A stretch of 64,000 nt of DNA from Nepenthes gracilis (GCA_033239525.1 BSYO01000038.1:11659041-11723040); one strand, 5' to 3'; shown: positions 45,984 to 56,739, numbered from the stretch's first letter. The notes: generated from the sequence alone by a model not told the origin. Numbers and translations: made by a program.

Positions 45984-46218
45984 AATCCTGGTCATCCAGG
46001 TGGCCTGTAAGTGGTTGATCATGAACCTCGGTCATCCGAGTGGCCCATTAGTGGCCGTATTAAAACCCTGATCATCCAAGTGGCTTGTAAGCGATCTAAT
46101 GTGAATTTCGATCATCCGAGTGGCCCATTGGCAGTCGTATCAAACCCTATTCATCTAAGCGGTCCATATGTGGCCGGATCCAAACATTGGTCCTCCAAGT
46201 GGCCCGTTAGCAGTCAAA
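45984..46218 (+). repeat. 40-bp minisatellite in the 3' UTR of element C
   Basis: Six units of about 40 bp start at 45984, 46024, 46064, 46104, 46144 and 46182, each with a (g/t)catcc-a-gtgg core. Units 1 and 3, and units 2 and 4, are more alike than neighbours, which suggests an 80-bp higher-order unit. Arrays at this position are a known feature of Tat/Ogre elements. Confidence 0.85.
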
Positions 46219-46233
46219 ATCTTAGGGGGCTAG
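46215..46233 (+). other. Internal polypurine-tract-like motif of element C
   Basis: caaaatcttagggggctag, followed by tg, mimics the LTR-adjacent tract at 49144-49155 (atgggggtctag then tg). Element B has the same motif at the same structural position. Confidence 0.5.
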
Positions 46234-46529
46234 TGCAGCATACGCAACGACCTCCTCTGTGAGGAGATAGCATGATCAGTCAACGATGGTCAAAGGGAGA
46301 AAAGTTCTTCTCCAACGACGGCTGCCCAAGTCAGCACTTGGGCAGCGCTGCCAGGCTTCACTAACAAGCCACCACTACTAGGCAACACAATCGCCTACAA
46401 AGAGCCTAAGGACTTCACTCCTTTGGCAGCACTACAATGGTAGCCGGCCAATTGAGTTGGCCGTCCAGTGCAACAGATATACAGAGACAAAAGGCAGTAA
46501 AGACAGATGGATATGAAATTAAAAAATTT

Positions 46530-48409
46530 TCATTTTATTGCTTCTAAATATGTAACAACATACATCAAATGTACATAAATATAAGAGAGGTCCCAAAAAT
46601 GTACAGCATAAGTGCTACGAGGGTGGCGGAGGCCTCTAACTGTTACGAGGCTGTCTCTATGCAGCGTCGACCTGTTGAATAAATTGATGAGATCAACAGG
46701 GAAGTCGGGATCGATCAACCACACAATGCGCCGACTGAAGTTGACCTCTTCCAACAGCCGTGCGAGCATCATACCCTCAATCTCATGGGGGGCGAATGCG
46801 GAGACTCAAGTCATTCTCCAAGGTTGTTACCTGCCTAGCAAGTTGATCAATGCGCGCTTGGGCTCGATCGTTCTCTTCCTTCAAACAGGCAACCTCAGCC
46901 TTTAAGTTCGCGTTTTTCGCTTCAACACCCGCTAGGACTGTCTCAAGGGCAGCAGTCTCCTCACGGTGCTCCCCCCGAAGCCACCAACTTAGCGTCCAAC
47001 TAGGCGATCTCTGCCTCCCTGTCGATGATCACTCGGTCTGGCTGGTCCATTGCTTTGGTGATGGCAGCAACCACCTTCGACTTCTGCACAAAAGATAAAC
47101 GAAAAACAAGTTAGAAATCCTGAAAGGAGAAAGTATGCAGAAGGCATCGCAAAGAATTATACCTCCTAAACTCTTCTCATGGGCCTCTCAACCTGGCCTC
47201 CAGATCTGGCTCAAGCGGCGGTGGGCCAGAAGCGACGCTTTCTCTAGCGGAGCGGGCAACAATCTCCTCCAGAATCTCGTCCAGAAACCCCACATCAGTA
47301 TCATCTGCAGCAACCGTAGGCTCCCTTGCTACAGCCTCCGCAGCAACTGTAAGAGGATTAAGATCTACCACTGGCTCCACAGCAGGCGCCTGCATGACTG
47401 GAGAGCCAACAGATGGCTCCTGCGCCTCCGCCGACGACTCACAGACTGGCTCTGTAAAGGACTCCGTTTTCACCGCTTGAGGAACCACCTACGGTGCGGG
47501 CTGTGCCAAGATAATATTTTCTCCCCTGGCCCCTGGCAAGTCTTTGAAAGATTTTTCCATTCCTGTGGTACTGTCGGGGCCGCTGTAGATTCCGGTGGCG
47601 ACGTAATTGGGGCCCGATGACGACGAGGAATGCATCTCCAATACCATCCTCTTAGGTCATGGACCGATGAAGTCATTGTCTGTGGAGCGGGGACAGATAA
47701 TCAGGCCCCTGGAATCCTCCAGCTGCACCATCATCACCTGCGGCCTAAGCTTTTGAACTGGGGAAGGTGGTCCCGAGTTCACCTTCTTGGTCTCTACCCT
47801 AGAGACCAAGAAATTCCGTTTAAAATCTAAAATGTGGTCATTAACCAATCTGGTCAACCACTCTAAGGACGCTGTCTCCACCACAGACGGCGTCCCAGTG
47901 TACAAATCTGGCACCTGGCTCCAATCCTTCACAAGGGGCCAGGACCCCGCCACGCTCACAAAAAAGAACCGATTTTTTCAGTTCTTGAGCGAATCATAAA
48001 TGGCCGTATTTATTTTAAGGCCAAGACGGGGGATAAGGAAAATTCATTCGCCTCCCTGATTTATTTTAAGGAGTCCCTTCACTATCGACATCGTCAACCT
48101 CTTAAAGTGTTTGCGAAGAAAAATACAGAGGGTGCAGATGTACCGTACGGCGTTGGCATGTAGCTGGGCAACAGGGACTCGTAGGGCTTCTAGGATCGAC
48201 TGCAAGTCGTCCGGCAGAGGAAGACAAAGACCGCTCCTCAGGTGGGCCTCGTATATCCTTCCGTGCCCTGCTGGTGGAGAGAAGGCCCTGTCGTCCTTGC
48301 CTGGGACCCTCAACGCAATATCCTTAGGGATATTGAACTCAAAGCACAACGCTTTCACGTCACCCTCTCGAAGAACAGAGAAGATGTCAACGACGGAGGT
48401 TGAGGCCAT
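46530..48409 (-). pseudogene. Antisense additional ORF of element C (Transposase_28-like)
   Basis: It lies opposite to pol, between the 3' UTR repeats and the 3' LTR. The N-terminal part (48409-48044, 121 codons) has CFEFNIPKDIALRVPGKDD, FSPPAGHGRIYEAHLRSGL, LPLPDDLQSILEALRVPVAQ and LHANAVRYI, matching the blocks of the B copy. The next block (FFFVSVAGSWPLVKDWSQVP, 47959-47657) is in another frame and corresponds to GWKERFFFLR in B. A Pro/Glu/Ala-rich stretch (47488-47177) and a C-terminal coiled coil (NANLKAEVACLKEENDRAQA, about 46850-46915) follow. Its role is unknown. In-frame stops and frame changes disable it. Confidence 0.72.
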
Positions 48410-48530
48410 GGCTGACAGAAAGGCTATTCTTTGAGGAACTAGAGAAAGTTGAAGATGAAGAAGACGAAGTAAGGAGGCGTGAGAGAATATTCAAAACGAG
48501 GAAGGAAACTTAAATGGCGAAGTGTGAAAC
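48410..48530 (-). promoter_or_regulatory. Putative promoter and leader of the antisense ORF of element C
   Basis: On the minus strand a TATA-like CCATTTAAG (48509-48517) is followed by a CT-rich leader (TCTTCTTCATCTTCAACTTT) and the ATG at 48409 in ccATGGCC context. Element B has the same layout. Function is inferred. Confidence 0.4.
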
Positions 48531-48731
48531 GCCTTAAATCGCCTCAGAAAGGAATCTATCATTCCTGCCACGTGTCGCCTCCCTAATTTGCCCTTCAAAA
48601 AGTAAATCCTCTGACGCATTAATGGCTTGGATACCAACCCAACCAAGAGAAGACGCATGTTTACCTTTGGCCTGACAAGCTAGCTAATGACTGTGCGTCA
48701 ATCAGGGCTTACAGAAAGTCTTTCGGATTCT

Positions 48732-49053
48732 GAACAAAGACGGTCAACAACTCCGGTCAACTTTCTTCTAGAAAACTGACCAAAGACTGTCAACAGCTCT
48801 GGTCAACTTTCTCCTCCGGAACTGACCAAAGATGGTCAACAGTTTCGGTCAACTTTCTTCTCCGGAACTGACCAAAGACGGTCAACAGCTCCGGTCAACT
48901 TTCTTCTCCGAAACTGACCAAAGACGGTCAACAACTCCGATCAATTTTTTCTTTCGAAATTGACCAAAGACGGTCTATAGTTCCAGTCAACTTTCTTCTC
49001 CAGAACTGACCAAAGACGGTCAACAGCTCCGGTCAACTTTTCTCTCCGCTTTT
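48732..49053 (+). repeat. 46-bp minisatellite upstream of the 3' LTR of element C
   Basis: Seven units of 46 bp start at 48732, 48778, 48824, 48870, 48916, 48962 and 49008. Each reads gaccaaagacggtcaacagc followed by a tccggtcaactttcttctcc-type half. Within each unit ggtcaac occurs twice, so the unit is itself an imperfect dimer. Later scattered ggtcaac words (49190-49350) continue into the LTR. Confidence 0.92.
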
Positions 49054-49143
49054 CATAGAGTCCTCTGGGATTCTTGAAAAACGAAGGGCGGTGAGGGACA
49101 TCCCATTATGCACATACCGGAGGCCAGAATTCTGGCCACCGGC

Positions 49144-49155
49144 ATGGGGGTCTAG
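49144..49155 (+). other. Polypurine tract of element C
   Basis: atgggggtctag immediately before the LTR start tgatggttatacc. The LTR of element A also starts tgatgg. Confidence 0.7.
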
Positions 49156-50077
49156 TGATGGTTATACCATATTATGGGCTAGCCCACGGTCAAAGAAGGC
49201 CAAAGTAGCCTGTTGGACGGTCAACTCAAATAACGGCCCAACAAGAGGTAAATGCCCAAATCCTGAAAGGCCCAAAATGGTCAACGCCGATGTTGACCGT
49301 TGAGATGCCAGCAGGCGGCCAACTCGTGTACAGACGATCAACTCGAGTGTTGATCGGATGTACTGTAGCGGCAGGCCCAAAAAGGCATTAAACCTACTAC
49401 GGGCCGGACCAAATTTGGCAGGTGAACTCGTGCACGAAAAGTAACGATCCTTTCATAATCACACGCTTTCCTAAAAGTTAATCTTTTCCAAAAAGGCGGC
49501 AATAAACTCAGCGCCAACGTTGGAGTCAAAACGGTCAGAAAAGCATGAAAGAGATGAGGTGATTTGGATATCCGTTGCACTGTTCAGAAGGAAAAGGATC
49601 CATCAAATCTTGCTTGTCAAGCCCACCAACTCAGAAAAGGCCACCATTGCCAGTCCAGAAGAACACGCCACCTTACCCAGAGAAGGTGGCTCTCCTACTG
49701 TCTATATAAGCTTGAGGTCTTCGTTCTGAAAGACACACGCATACTCACAGACATACACGAACATGCACGCTTACACAGAAACAGAAGCTCTCTTACTCAC
49801 TCTTTAACTTATCTTCTTGAGAACATTGAGAACAAACTTCCTAAAAGACCTCCTACAATCTAACTCACGAACGTTTACAGAGCTTGAATAAACACTCATC
49901 TTCTCTTTCTCTTTACACAAGCGTTAATCCTCCAATCTCACCTACGGCCTCCAGATTCTAGGAAACCTTTCCGACTTTCTGAGAATCGTTTTTTAAAACT
50001 TTGACGCTTTCAGGACGTCGCTTCCACACGCTCTCTGTGAGCAGGGAGCGAGAACTCACATTCTCAACGGGCCAACA
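49156..50077 (+). repeat. 3' LTR of element C
   Basis: It starts tgatggttataccat and a candidate end is gggccaaca at 50077; the right limit could be up to about 50300. A TATA box (ctatataag, 49702-49710) and a polyadenylation-type signal (aataaac, 49887-49893) are in the expected order. The sequence 50078-50300 has no match I can place. Confidence 0.65.
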
Positions 50078-50299
50078 CTCCCGACCATCCTACCCCCTCT
50101 CTGTCTCTCTTTTGCTTATCGGTTTACCTTTTTTGATTTGAAGGCTTTTTATTGACTTGAGAGTCGGAGTATTTTCAGTGGGACAACCTCCCACTGACAC
50201 ACTGACCTCTCGTTCACTTTAGTAGTGCGTAGGATTCAAACTTAGTGAACGGAGCCGGGTCGAGCTATCCAGACGAATCGAATCTATTTAAAATCGGAT

Positions 50300-51087
50300 C
50301 CAGGTACGCATTAATATATATATAAAATAATAAAAAGAAAATAAAGAAAATAAAATGAAAAAAAAACGGGGAGACGTGCAGCAAAAGCTGCAGCCAAGAA
50401 ACAATAAATGGGGAAAGAGAGGGAGGAGAGGTGATGCGGAGCAGTGAAGGAGGAGAAGGAGAGAGGGAGAAAGGAAGAAGGAGAAAAAGAGAGAGAAGAA
50501 ACGGCTGAGGGGTGTGCTAGAGGAGCAGCACTGGTAGGGGAGCGGCACTAGCAGGTTGCGTGGCAGAGGTGTGGTGTGGAGAGAGCACGCACAGCAGAAG
50601 AGAGAGTACGATTCCGATACTTTGGAGTATCATTTCTTTTGATTTACGGAGTATAAGGTTGAGGTGAGTATCATTTAACCCTCTTCTTTATTTGATTTTA
50701 TGTCTGATAATATTTGACTACTATTTAGAGACTTTGTTATTATACATATTATCTTTATTCACCTGATTTATTTATTTTGTATATTCATGTATTATTTACA
50801 GGTCGACTTGGGGGTTTTTGGTTCGAGTTTTGTGATTTTAAAGGGTTTCACTTTTTTATGGAAGCCTAATAAAATATCAGATACTATATATTTTTATATA
50901 TATATATTTGTATGAAAATGAGTATGAGACTATGCATAGGTTGTACATTGACATACACACGTGTCGGGTTATGGTCACTATATTTGGATTTATTATTTGA
51001 TATTATGGCCAACTCTAAATCGGGAGATTTGTTATTGAATATCCCTTTCCATCGGTAGAAATAATTTTGACATAGTGACCTTTTCCA
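50300..51087 (+). repeat. Tekay-like LTR copy E2, left part
   Basis: Matches E1 (41255-42250) almost base for base in places: gcaaaagctgcagccaagaa, gaggtgatgcggagcagtga, ggtgagtatcatttaaccc and the gtcactatatttggatttat segment. It breaks off near 51087, where inverted LTR material (F) starts. Confidence 0.7.
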
Positions 51088-52125
51088 TTAAATTTTAATA
51101 GAGATAGAATAAAACTCTCAAATAATAGGTAAAAAAGTTATGCATGAACAATAAAATAAACGGGCTAACTTAAGAGTGTATCCATAAGTTTAAAACCTCC
51201 AAATTAGAATAGAAATAATCAGATGAGAAATTAGACAAAAGATTGGGTTAGAAGATATTTACTTTAATTTTATTCTAAGCTGGTTTGTCAAAAAGATATT
51301 TCGAGGTACCCGAATCACGCGATTCTCTCTTTGCTAGTGCGCCTCCTTTTTCTTTCCTTCCTTTCTCTCTCCTGAACTGCCTCTGCCCCTCTTCACCTTC
51401 CTTCTTTGCACATCGTGGCTTCGGTATAGGTGATAGCGGTGACCACGGTAGCAGCACCCGGTGACAACGTGGTGGCGACAGCAGCACATGCAAGCCGTCA
51501 GTAGCTTTGTCTCTCTTCATTGCACCACAAACCCATCCTCCCACAATTAGTTAATTTCTCTTAAAATTGGTATATATAGTCCCAAAATTAGCATCCACAG
51601 GGAGAAATAAATTATTTACTTACTTCAATTTCACATATTTCATCCTGCAACGGTGGCAACTTCGGTAGCCATTTTGCTTCGCTTTGCAATTTCTTCCTCT
51701 ATTCACACCGGCGTACAAAATAGAGGGTAATGTTACGGAGAGGGCTTTGCCGGCTTGCATTTTCAGCATCGACTTCTCTTCCGACGGTCGCAGCAATGGC
51801 CCCACGCTGGCCCTCTCTCTCTCTTCTCCTTTCTCGCTCTTTTCTTTTTCCCTCCATTTCTCCCTCCCCCAAATTTCCGGCTATTATTTTCTTTTTCTCT
51901 CTTTTTTAATTATTATTATTATTATATATATATTTATATTTTATATTTTTATTTTTTCTTTATTTTATATTTCAAGTCGATATTTTGGTATACATCAAGT
52001 GTCAATCCAATTAATCTAAATATCCTTCAAAATTTTATAATATTTAATAAATTTTTATTATATACAAATTACGTAAAATCATAATTAATATTAAAATAAT
52101 CCAAACGGAGATCCGACATATTACA
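51088..52125 (-). repeat. Inverted Tekay-like LTR fragment F
   Basis: On the minus strand it starts TGTAATATGTCGGATCTCC at 52125. It continues attttaatattaattatgat, a TA/AT run, a GA-rich block and CCGGCAAAGCC-type GC-rich sequence, the same order as the start of the D LTR. The left limit is uncertain. ORFs here (for example 51684-52019) are low-complexity. Confidence 0.6.
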
Positions 52126-52396
52126 GGTTATTCATTTTATATTTAATATTTGATTTAAGTACGAAACTACTATTAAATTTTAGATTTTAAATTTTGATTA
52201 GATTTTGGATTTTCAATTTTAATTGGATTTTGGATATTGGCGATTTAGATTTACATCTGTCCTCTGATTTGACATTTTTCTTGGATTCTTGGATTTTCTT
52301 GGACATTTTATAGTAGGATCGAGATGCGATGTGGCAATGTATTTTTCGGTGAACATCAATTTATTTAGATAGATAGCATTGGTTATATATTGATTA
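52126..52396 (+). repeat. Tekay-like LTR copy E2, middle part
   Basis: Resembles the D LTR region around 61395-61520 (gatttaagtacgaaactact, then a ttggattttggatattggcg segment and gacatttttcttgg). It is interrupted by D at 52397 and resumes at 62033. Confidence 0.6.
52392..52396. repeat. Left target-site duplication of element D
   Basis: gatta directly before the LTR, repeated at 62028-62032 directly after the other LTR. Confidence 0.88.
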
Positions 52397-55249
52397 TATA
52401 ATATCACGGATTTTTGTTCGGATTAATTTATTATTAATTATAATATTGGGCAAATTGGACGTGATAAAATTTATTAAATATTGAGAAATTTTGGGAGGAT
52501 ATTTGGATCGGTCGGTACTTGGCCATGTGCGCGGTATTCTTTCAAATATCGTTTTGGATTTTGGATCAAAAGAAAATTTAAAATGGAATATATATATAAT
52601 ATATATAAATATTATATATATATATATAATAATAATAATGTTATTATATATATATAATTGGAAAAGAGAAAAGAAAATGAAGGAGATAAGGATGGAAAGA
52701 AAGAAAAAGAAAAAAAAATAAATAAATAAATAGAGATAAGATTGGAATGGGGATCGGGGAGAGAGAAATCGGGAGAGAGAGGGAGTTAGGGTTTCTGCCG
52801 GCGTGCGGTGGAGGAGAGAAGGAGAAGGGAGAGGCGGCCGTTCGATGACGACAGCGACGGCGGCGTGCGGCGAGGACGGCACGGTGCCGGTGGTGGTCGG
52901 CGGCGCCGGTGGTGGTCATCGGTGGGTGCGGTAATTTGATCGGTGGTGTTGCGAACGAAAATTGCACGAGGAAGAGGAAGACGGCGGTGGCGTCGCAGGT
53001 GAACGGCGTCGACGGTGGCCGGGTGAGGCGGAGGAGGCCGGCGACGGCCACGTGAGGTGGTGCGGTGGTCAATCGGCGGCAGCGGAGCGGTCGGCAACGG
53101 CCGGCAGAGGGCCGTGCGCGGAGGAGAACGGAGGAGAGAGAGAGGACGCACGGCAGCGGAGAGAGAAAGGCTCGATTGGAGCACTTCGGGATATCCTTTC
53201 TTCAGGATATACGCAAAATATGGCTTGAATAACCCCCTCTTTGAATTTTAATTCCGATATATTTTGACATCGTTTAATTTTTTTACTAACACGCATTTTG
53301 CAGACACCCATTTATTTATTCTTAATTAGATATATTTTGGATCTTTTTTGGAATTTTTTTCTAACATTATAATTTTTATAACTTGATTTTTTTATTACGA
53401 AAGTCCAATTAATTTATATTTTGGGGTTGTTATTTTTATAATTTTGGAGATTTGATATTTTAAAATATACACGAAATTTATTGGACGCGATGTATTTTAT
53501 CGATACGCACGCCACGAAAAATATCACTACATTTGCATTGGCCGTGTATTTTTCGATTCTACGTCTTGGACTGTGAAGATTATTTGTTATTTGGATTTGG
53601 ATTATTTGATTAAGCCGAAAAGCTTCTTTATTTGTTATTTGAAATCCTTTCATTCGAGGAAAAGGCGAGTAGTGGCCTTACCTTTGGATGATTTGATTTG
53701 ACCTTAGAATATATTGGACGTCACAATATATCTAAACAAACGAGGAATCTGCTCCAAGCCCATGGTGTGAAAACATAGTGTAAGAACATTATCTATGGGT
53801 ACACAAGATCATGGATTTTGGCCTAAGGTTCTACGGGATTATGTGCCAGAACCCTTCCTCAAGTTAGTCTTTAAATAATGAAACCCGATTTGGTGCATAA
53901 TTTGTATTTTTGCGTTGATTGGAATTGGACTTTGATTTGGATATGGATTTTTTGAACTTAGATTTAAGATTCGCGATTTTTGCCTATAATCGGGGAGCTT
54001 GGTATGCCTCTGCGTCTGAAAAGATTTTGATTATATGTTTTGATCCGAACCTTTGAACATCCATCGCAGATTGTTTTTGATGCTCTGCAGACGCTATTGG
54101 ATCATCCATTTCGGATTCCGCCTCGGATGACAAGGTGATCGGGCGTTGGACTTGGACTCGAGTGGATTTGGACTCGGCATCCTTATCGGATCTGCCTCGA
54201 TCACAAGATTTGGACTTGGACTTGGATTTGGACTTGGACTCAGAATTGGATTTGGACTCGGCATCCGGCTATCGGATTCTGCCTCAGATCACAAGCTGAT
54301 CGGGCATTGGACTTGGACTTGGACTTGGATTTGGATTTGGACTTGGACTCAGAATTGGATTTGGACTCGGCATCCGGCTATCGGATTCTGCCTCAGATCA
54401 CAAGCTGATCGGGCATGGGACTTGGACTTGGACTCGGCATCCGGCTATCGGATTCTGCCTCAGATCACAAGTTGATCGGGTATTGGATTTGGATTTGGAT
54501 TTGGAATCAGACTCGAATTTGGTTCGGATCACCTCGGTTTTGATTATATATATATTTATATATATATGCGTCCCGACGAGGACTATTTTGGAAATTTGGA
54601 TATTTGTTTGAACAAATATTTGATTTGGTCTGCGACATCACTTCAATTTTGAAATTTGGATCTTGGATTTCGGTTGGATTCGTTTTATCGGCGATTTGGA
54701 TTTATCTTGGAATAGGATTGGATTTTTCACCCATTTGACATTCTCTCCGATTTATTGAACTTCTTTTGACTAAATATGATACTTTAACTTGGGCATTAGC
54801 CATTTTTACTGCTTTTGTCCCTTCAGTAGAAGGTTTGGATGCGAAAATGCGAGTAAAGACGTAATCGGTCAGATATTCGTTCGATTTGGTGAGTTCAGTT
54901 TTATTATGGTTCATATTGATATTTGATAAATTTGGATTATGGAATTGGTCGGATGTAGGCTTATTGTTATATGTTGGAAATAGTTGAATATTTGTTATGT
55001 TTGATTATGATTTTTGGGTTGGATTATTATCTCCCTTACGATGATTGTAGAGTATGTCGTATTTATTTTGCTCGGACTATTGTTCGATGAGGTCCTGTGA
55101 GGATTTTAAATTTGTTGAGTGTATATTTTGGTTTGTCACACCCGAATTTTGGGACTTGGTATTATTGGTTTTAAAATTAATTGGGATTTTAGATTTTAGA
55201 AATTATAATTAATTATTTAAATTGACCTGCTTGGTTCGGGTTCGTGACA
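52397..55249 (+). repeat. 5' LTR of element D
   Basis: It begins tataatatcacgg (TG has become TA) and ends ggttcgtgaca. Parts in order: AT-rich start, TA run (52600-52660), purine-rich tract, a GC-rich island (52740-53200) with tagggttt at 52787, ttcggacgtc-type block, the hexamer minisatellite (54130-54500), and an AT-rich end with tcacacccgaattttgggac. ORFs on either strand of the GC-rich island are composition artefacts. Confidence 0.88.
54130..54500 (+). repeat. ggactt/ggattt hexamer minisatellite in the 5' LTR of element D
   Basis: Runs of ttggac and ttggat hexamers are embedded in a longer unit of about 60-110 bp containing actcggcatccggctatcgg and attctgcctcagatcacaag, present about four times. 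The other LTR has the matching array at 60780-61290 with different spacing. Confidence 0.85.
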
Positions 55250-55253
55250 GAAG

Positions 55254-55266
55254 TGGTATCAGAGAA
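55254..55266 (+). other. Primer-binding site of element D
   Basis: tggtatcagagaa begins four bases after the LTR end and matches the initiator-methionine tRNA complement (TGGTATCAGAGC) over 11 bases. Confidence 0.88.
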
Positions 55267-55269
55267 AAA

Positions 55270-56600
55270 GTTGTAAGGAGAGGTACTTTGGGTTATTTTG
55301 GATAAATATTTGACTGAATATTTCGGTATAATAAGTATTAACTTTGGTTGATAATAGAAAATTTAAGTTGTGAAGATTTGGGTTTGAATCAGAAGGTCGA
55401 ATCGTAGGAGTTGGGTTTGGATTGGAATGATGATCATCTGATTATGATGAGTCGCATGGCTTAATGTAATGTATGATTTGATATAGCAGTTGAATTAGAA
55501 ATTTGTTTGGTTTCTACAAATATGTAGAGAGTTTGTTGGAATTTGTACTTTTGGAAGAATAGTGGCTTGAAATTGGAGTTGGTCCGAAATCTCGCGGAGT
55601 AGAAGGAGATTTTGGTCAGCAAAGGAGTAGGTAATAAAGTTGGTCGACTTGAAATCTCGCGGAGTAGAAGGAGATTTTTGATTGGCAGAGAGATTAGCGG
55701 TGAAAGTGGAGATGAATGAAGGTTTTTTTTTCAAGATTGGATGCCGCAGAGAAAGATGAAGAAGTTCGAGTCAAAATCAACTCGTTTATCCTTACTAGAA
55801 GACATGACGATGAAGTGCAAGTCTGATCTCGTTGGCAGCGATGATGCTGATCGTGTAGAAGTCTGAAGCCATTATTGGAGCAAGAGAAAGACTGAAGATT
55901 GTCCATTCCCACTCCTCGCTGTGATCAGGTGAATAGTCGTCCATGCAAATCTTTCATCGCTGAAGAATCGAAGGACAAAGAGTTCGTGGTTCGATCTCTT
56001 AAAGCAATACTCTAGAAGAGGTTGAAGAATTTGAAGGATTTGTTGAAGCATGATAGTAGATGAAGACTTCAAGATTCAATCTGAAGTTATTGGTGTCATC
56101 CAGACGCACTTATGACAAAGAGCTGGAGCATACTTTGTTGATCAAGTTAGAGTAGCTTCAAGAGAAGCGTTTTCAGAAGAAATCATAGCATTGGAGTCAA
56201 GACTCGAAGGGTGGATTTGTTCAACATTCAAATGACAAGCTAAAAGAAATTCAGGTGAAGTAAAGTCTTCTTCCTGAAGTTTGAGTTTGCAAGATCAGCC
56301 TGCAGGTTTAGCGAGAAGAAGTTCGCGAGACGAAGTTCGCGAGATGAGGTTGCTTCGTCAGAAATGAAGTCTGCTTCAAATTGTGGCCAGATAGGCTATT
56401 TGTCAAGGATCATTCAAATTTTTGGCATCCGGTTTCCAGATGTCCTGATAGAAGGTGGATGGCTCTAGGCGAAGCATTTGCAGTTATGGCCCATGAAGAT
56501 AGAGCTGGATCCTCAGTCGTAGAAGACTATTTTGGCAAGTCAGTCACATTTTGCATTTTGGGTTATGGATCCTCAGAGTTCCGAGGAAGAGTGAGTAAGA
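55270..56600 (+). pseudogene. Gag relic of element D
   Basis: This is the gag position. The only clear landmark is a broken zinc knuckle near 56380: NCGQIGYLSR, matching the NCGxxGHxxRxC pattern with His changed to Tyr (CAT to TAT) and the last Cys missing. Upstream, the phrase aatctcgcggagtagaagga occurs twice (55587 and 55651), a short internal duplication. The rest has no readable gag. Confidence 0.5.
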
Positions 56601-56739
56601 AGGCCTAAAGGTTATTTTGGCGCTGCAAGCGAATCATCTGTTGAGAGATGGGAGCTGAGTTTATCTGGCATATGGTCACATCCGGGGCTATTTCGTGACC
56701 CTTGAAGATATGTTGATCATCTGCAAGTTTGAAGATATT

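Larger units (their letters stand above)
42643..50077 (+). mobile_element. Element C: Tat-lineage retrotransposon, 5' truncated
   Basis: On the plus strand it has protease, RT, dual RNase H, integrase, a 40-bp minisatellite, a polypurine-like motif, an antisense ORF, a 46-bp minisatellite, a polypurine tract and the 3' LTR. The 5' LTR, PBS and gag are missing: recognisable sequence begins just before protease, after a (TA)n run. No 5' copy of its LTR is in the window. Coding parts are interrupted mainly by TAG/TAA stops. Confidence 0.85.

Noticed and set aside
48732..49053. Regular repeats considered as a CRISPR array
   Set aside because: Units are contiguous without unique spacers, and the host is a plant; this is a minisatellite.
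46234..50077. Reading 46234 as the true start of the 3' LTR of C (it follows gggggctag and begins tg)
   Set aside because: A better LTR start, tgatgg as in element A, lies at 49156 after its own polypurine tract, and a 3.8-kb LTR holding the antisense ORF would not match element B.
52394..53184. Minus-strand Pro/Arg/Ser-rich ORFs (up to 162 codons) in the element D LTR, repeated at 59394-60109
   Set aside because: They mirror GA- and GC-rich LTR sequence, have no conserved domain, and occur in every frame of the same island.
54146..54475. Plus-strand 109-codon ORF with Gly-Leu and Trp-Thr repeats (also 61096-61605)
   Set aside because: A translation of the ggactt/ggattt minisatellite; the reading frame changes with repeat length between LTRs.
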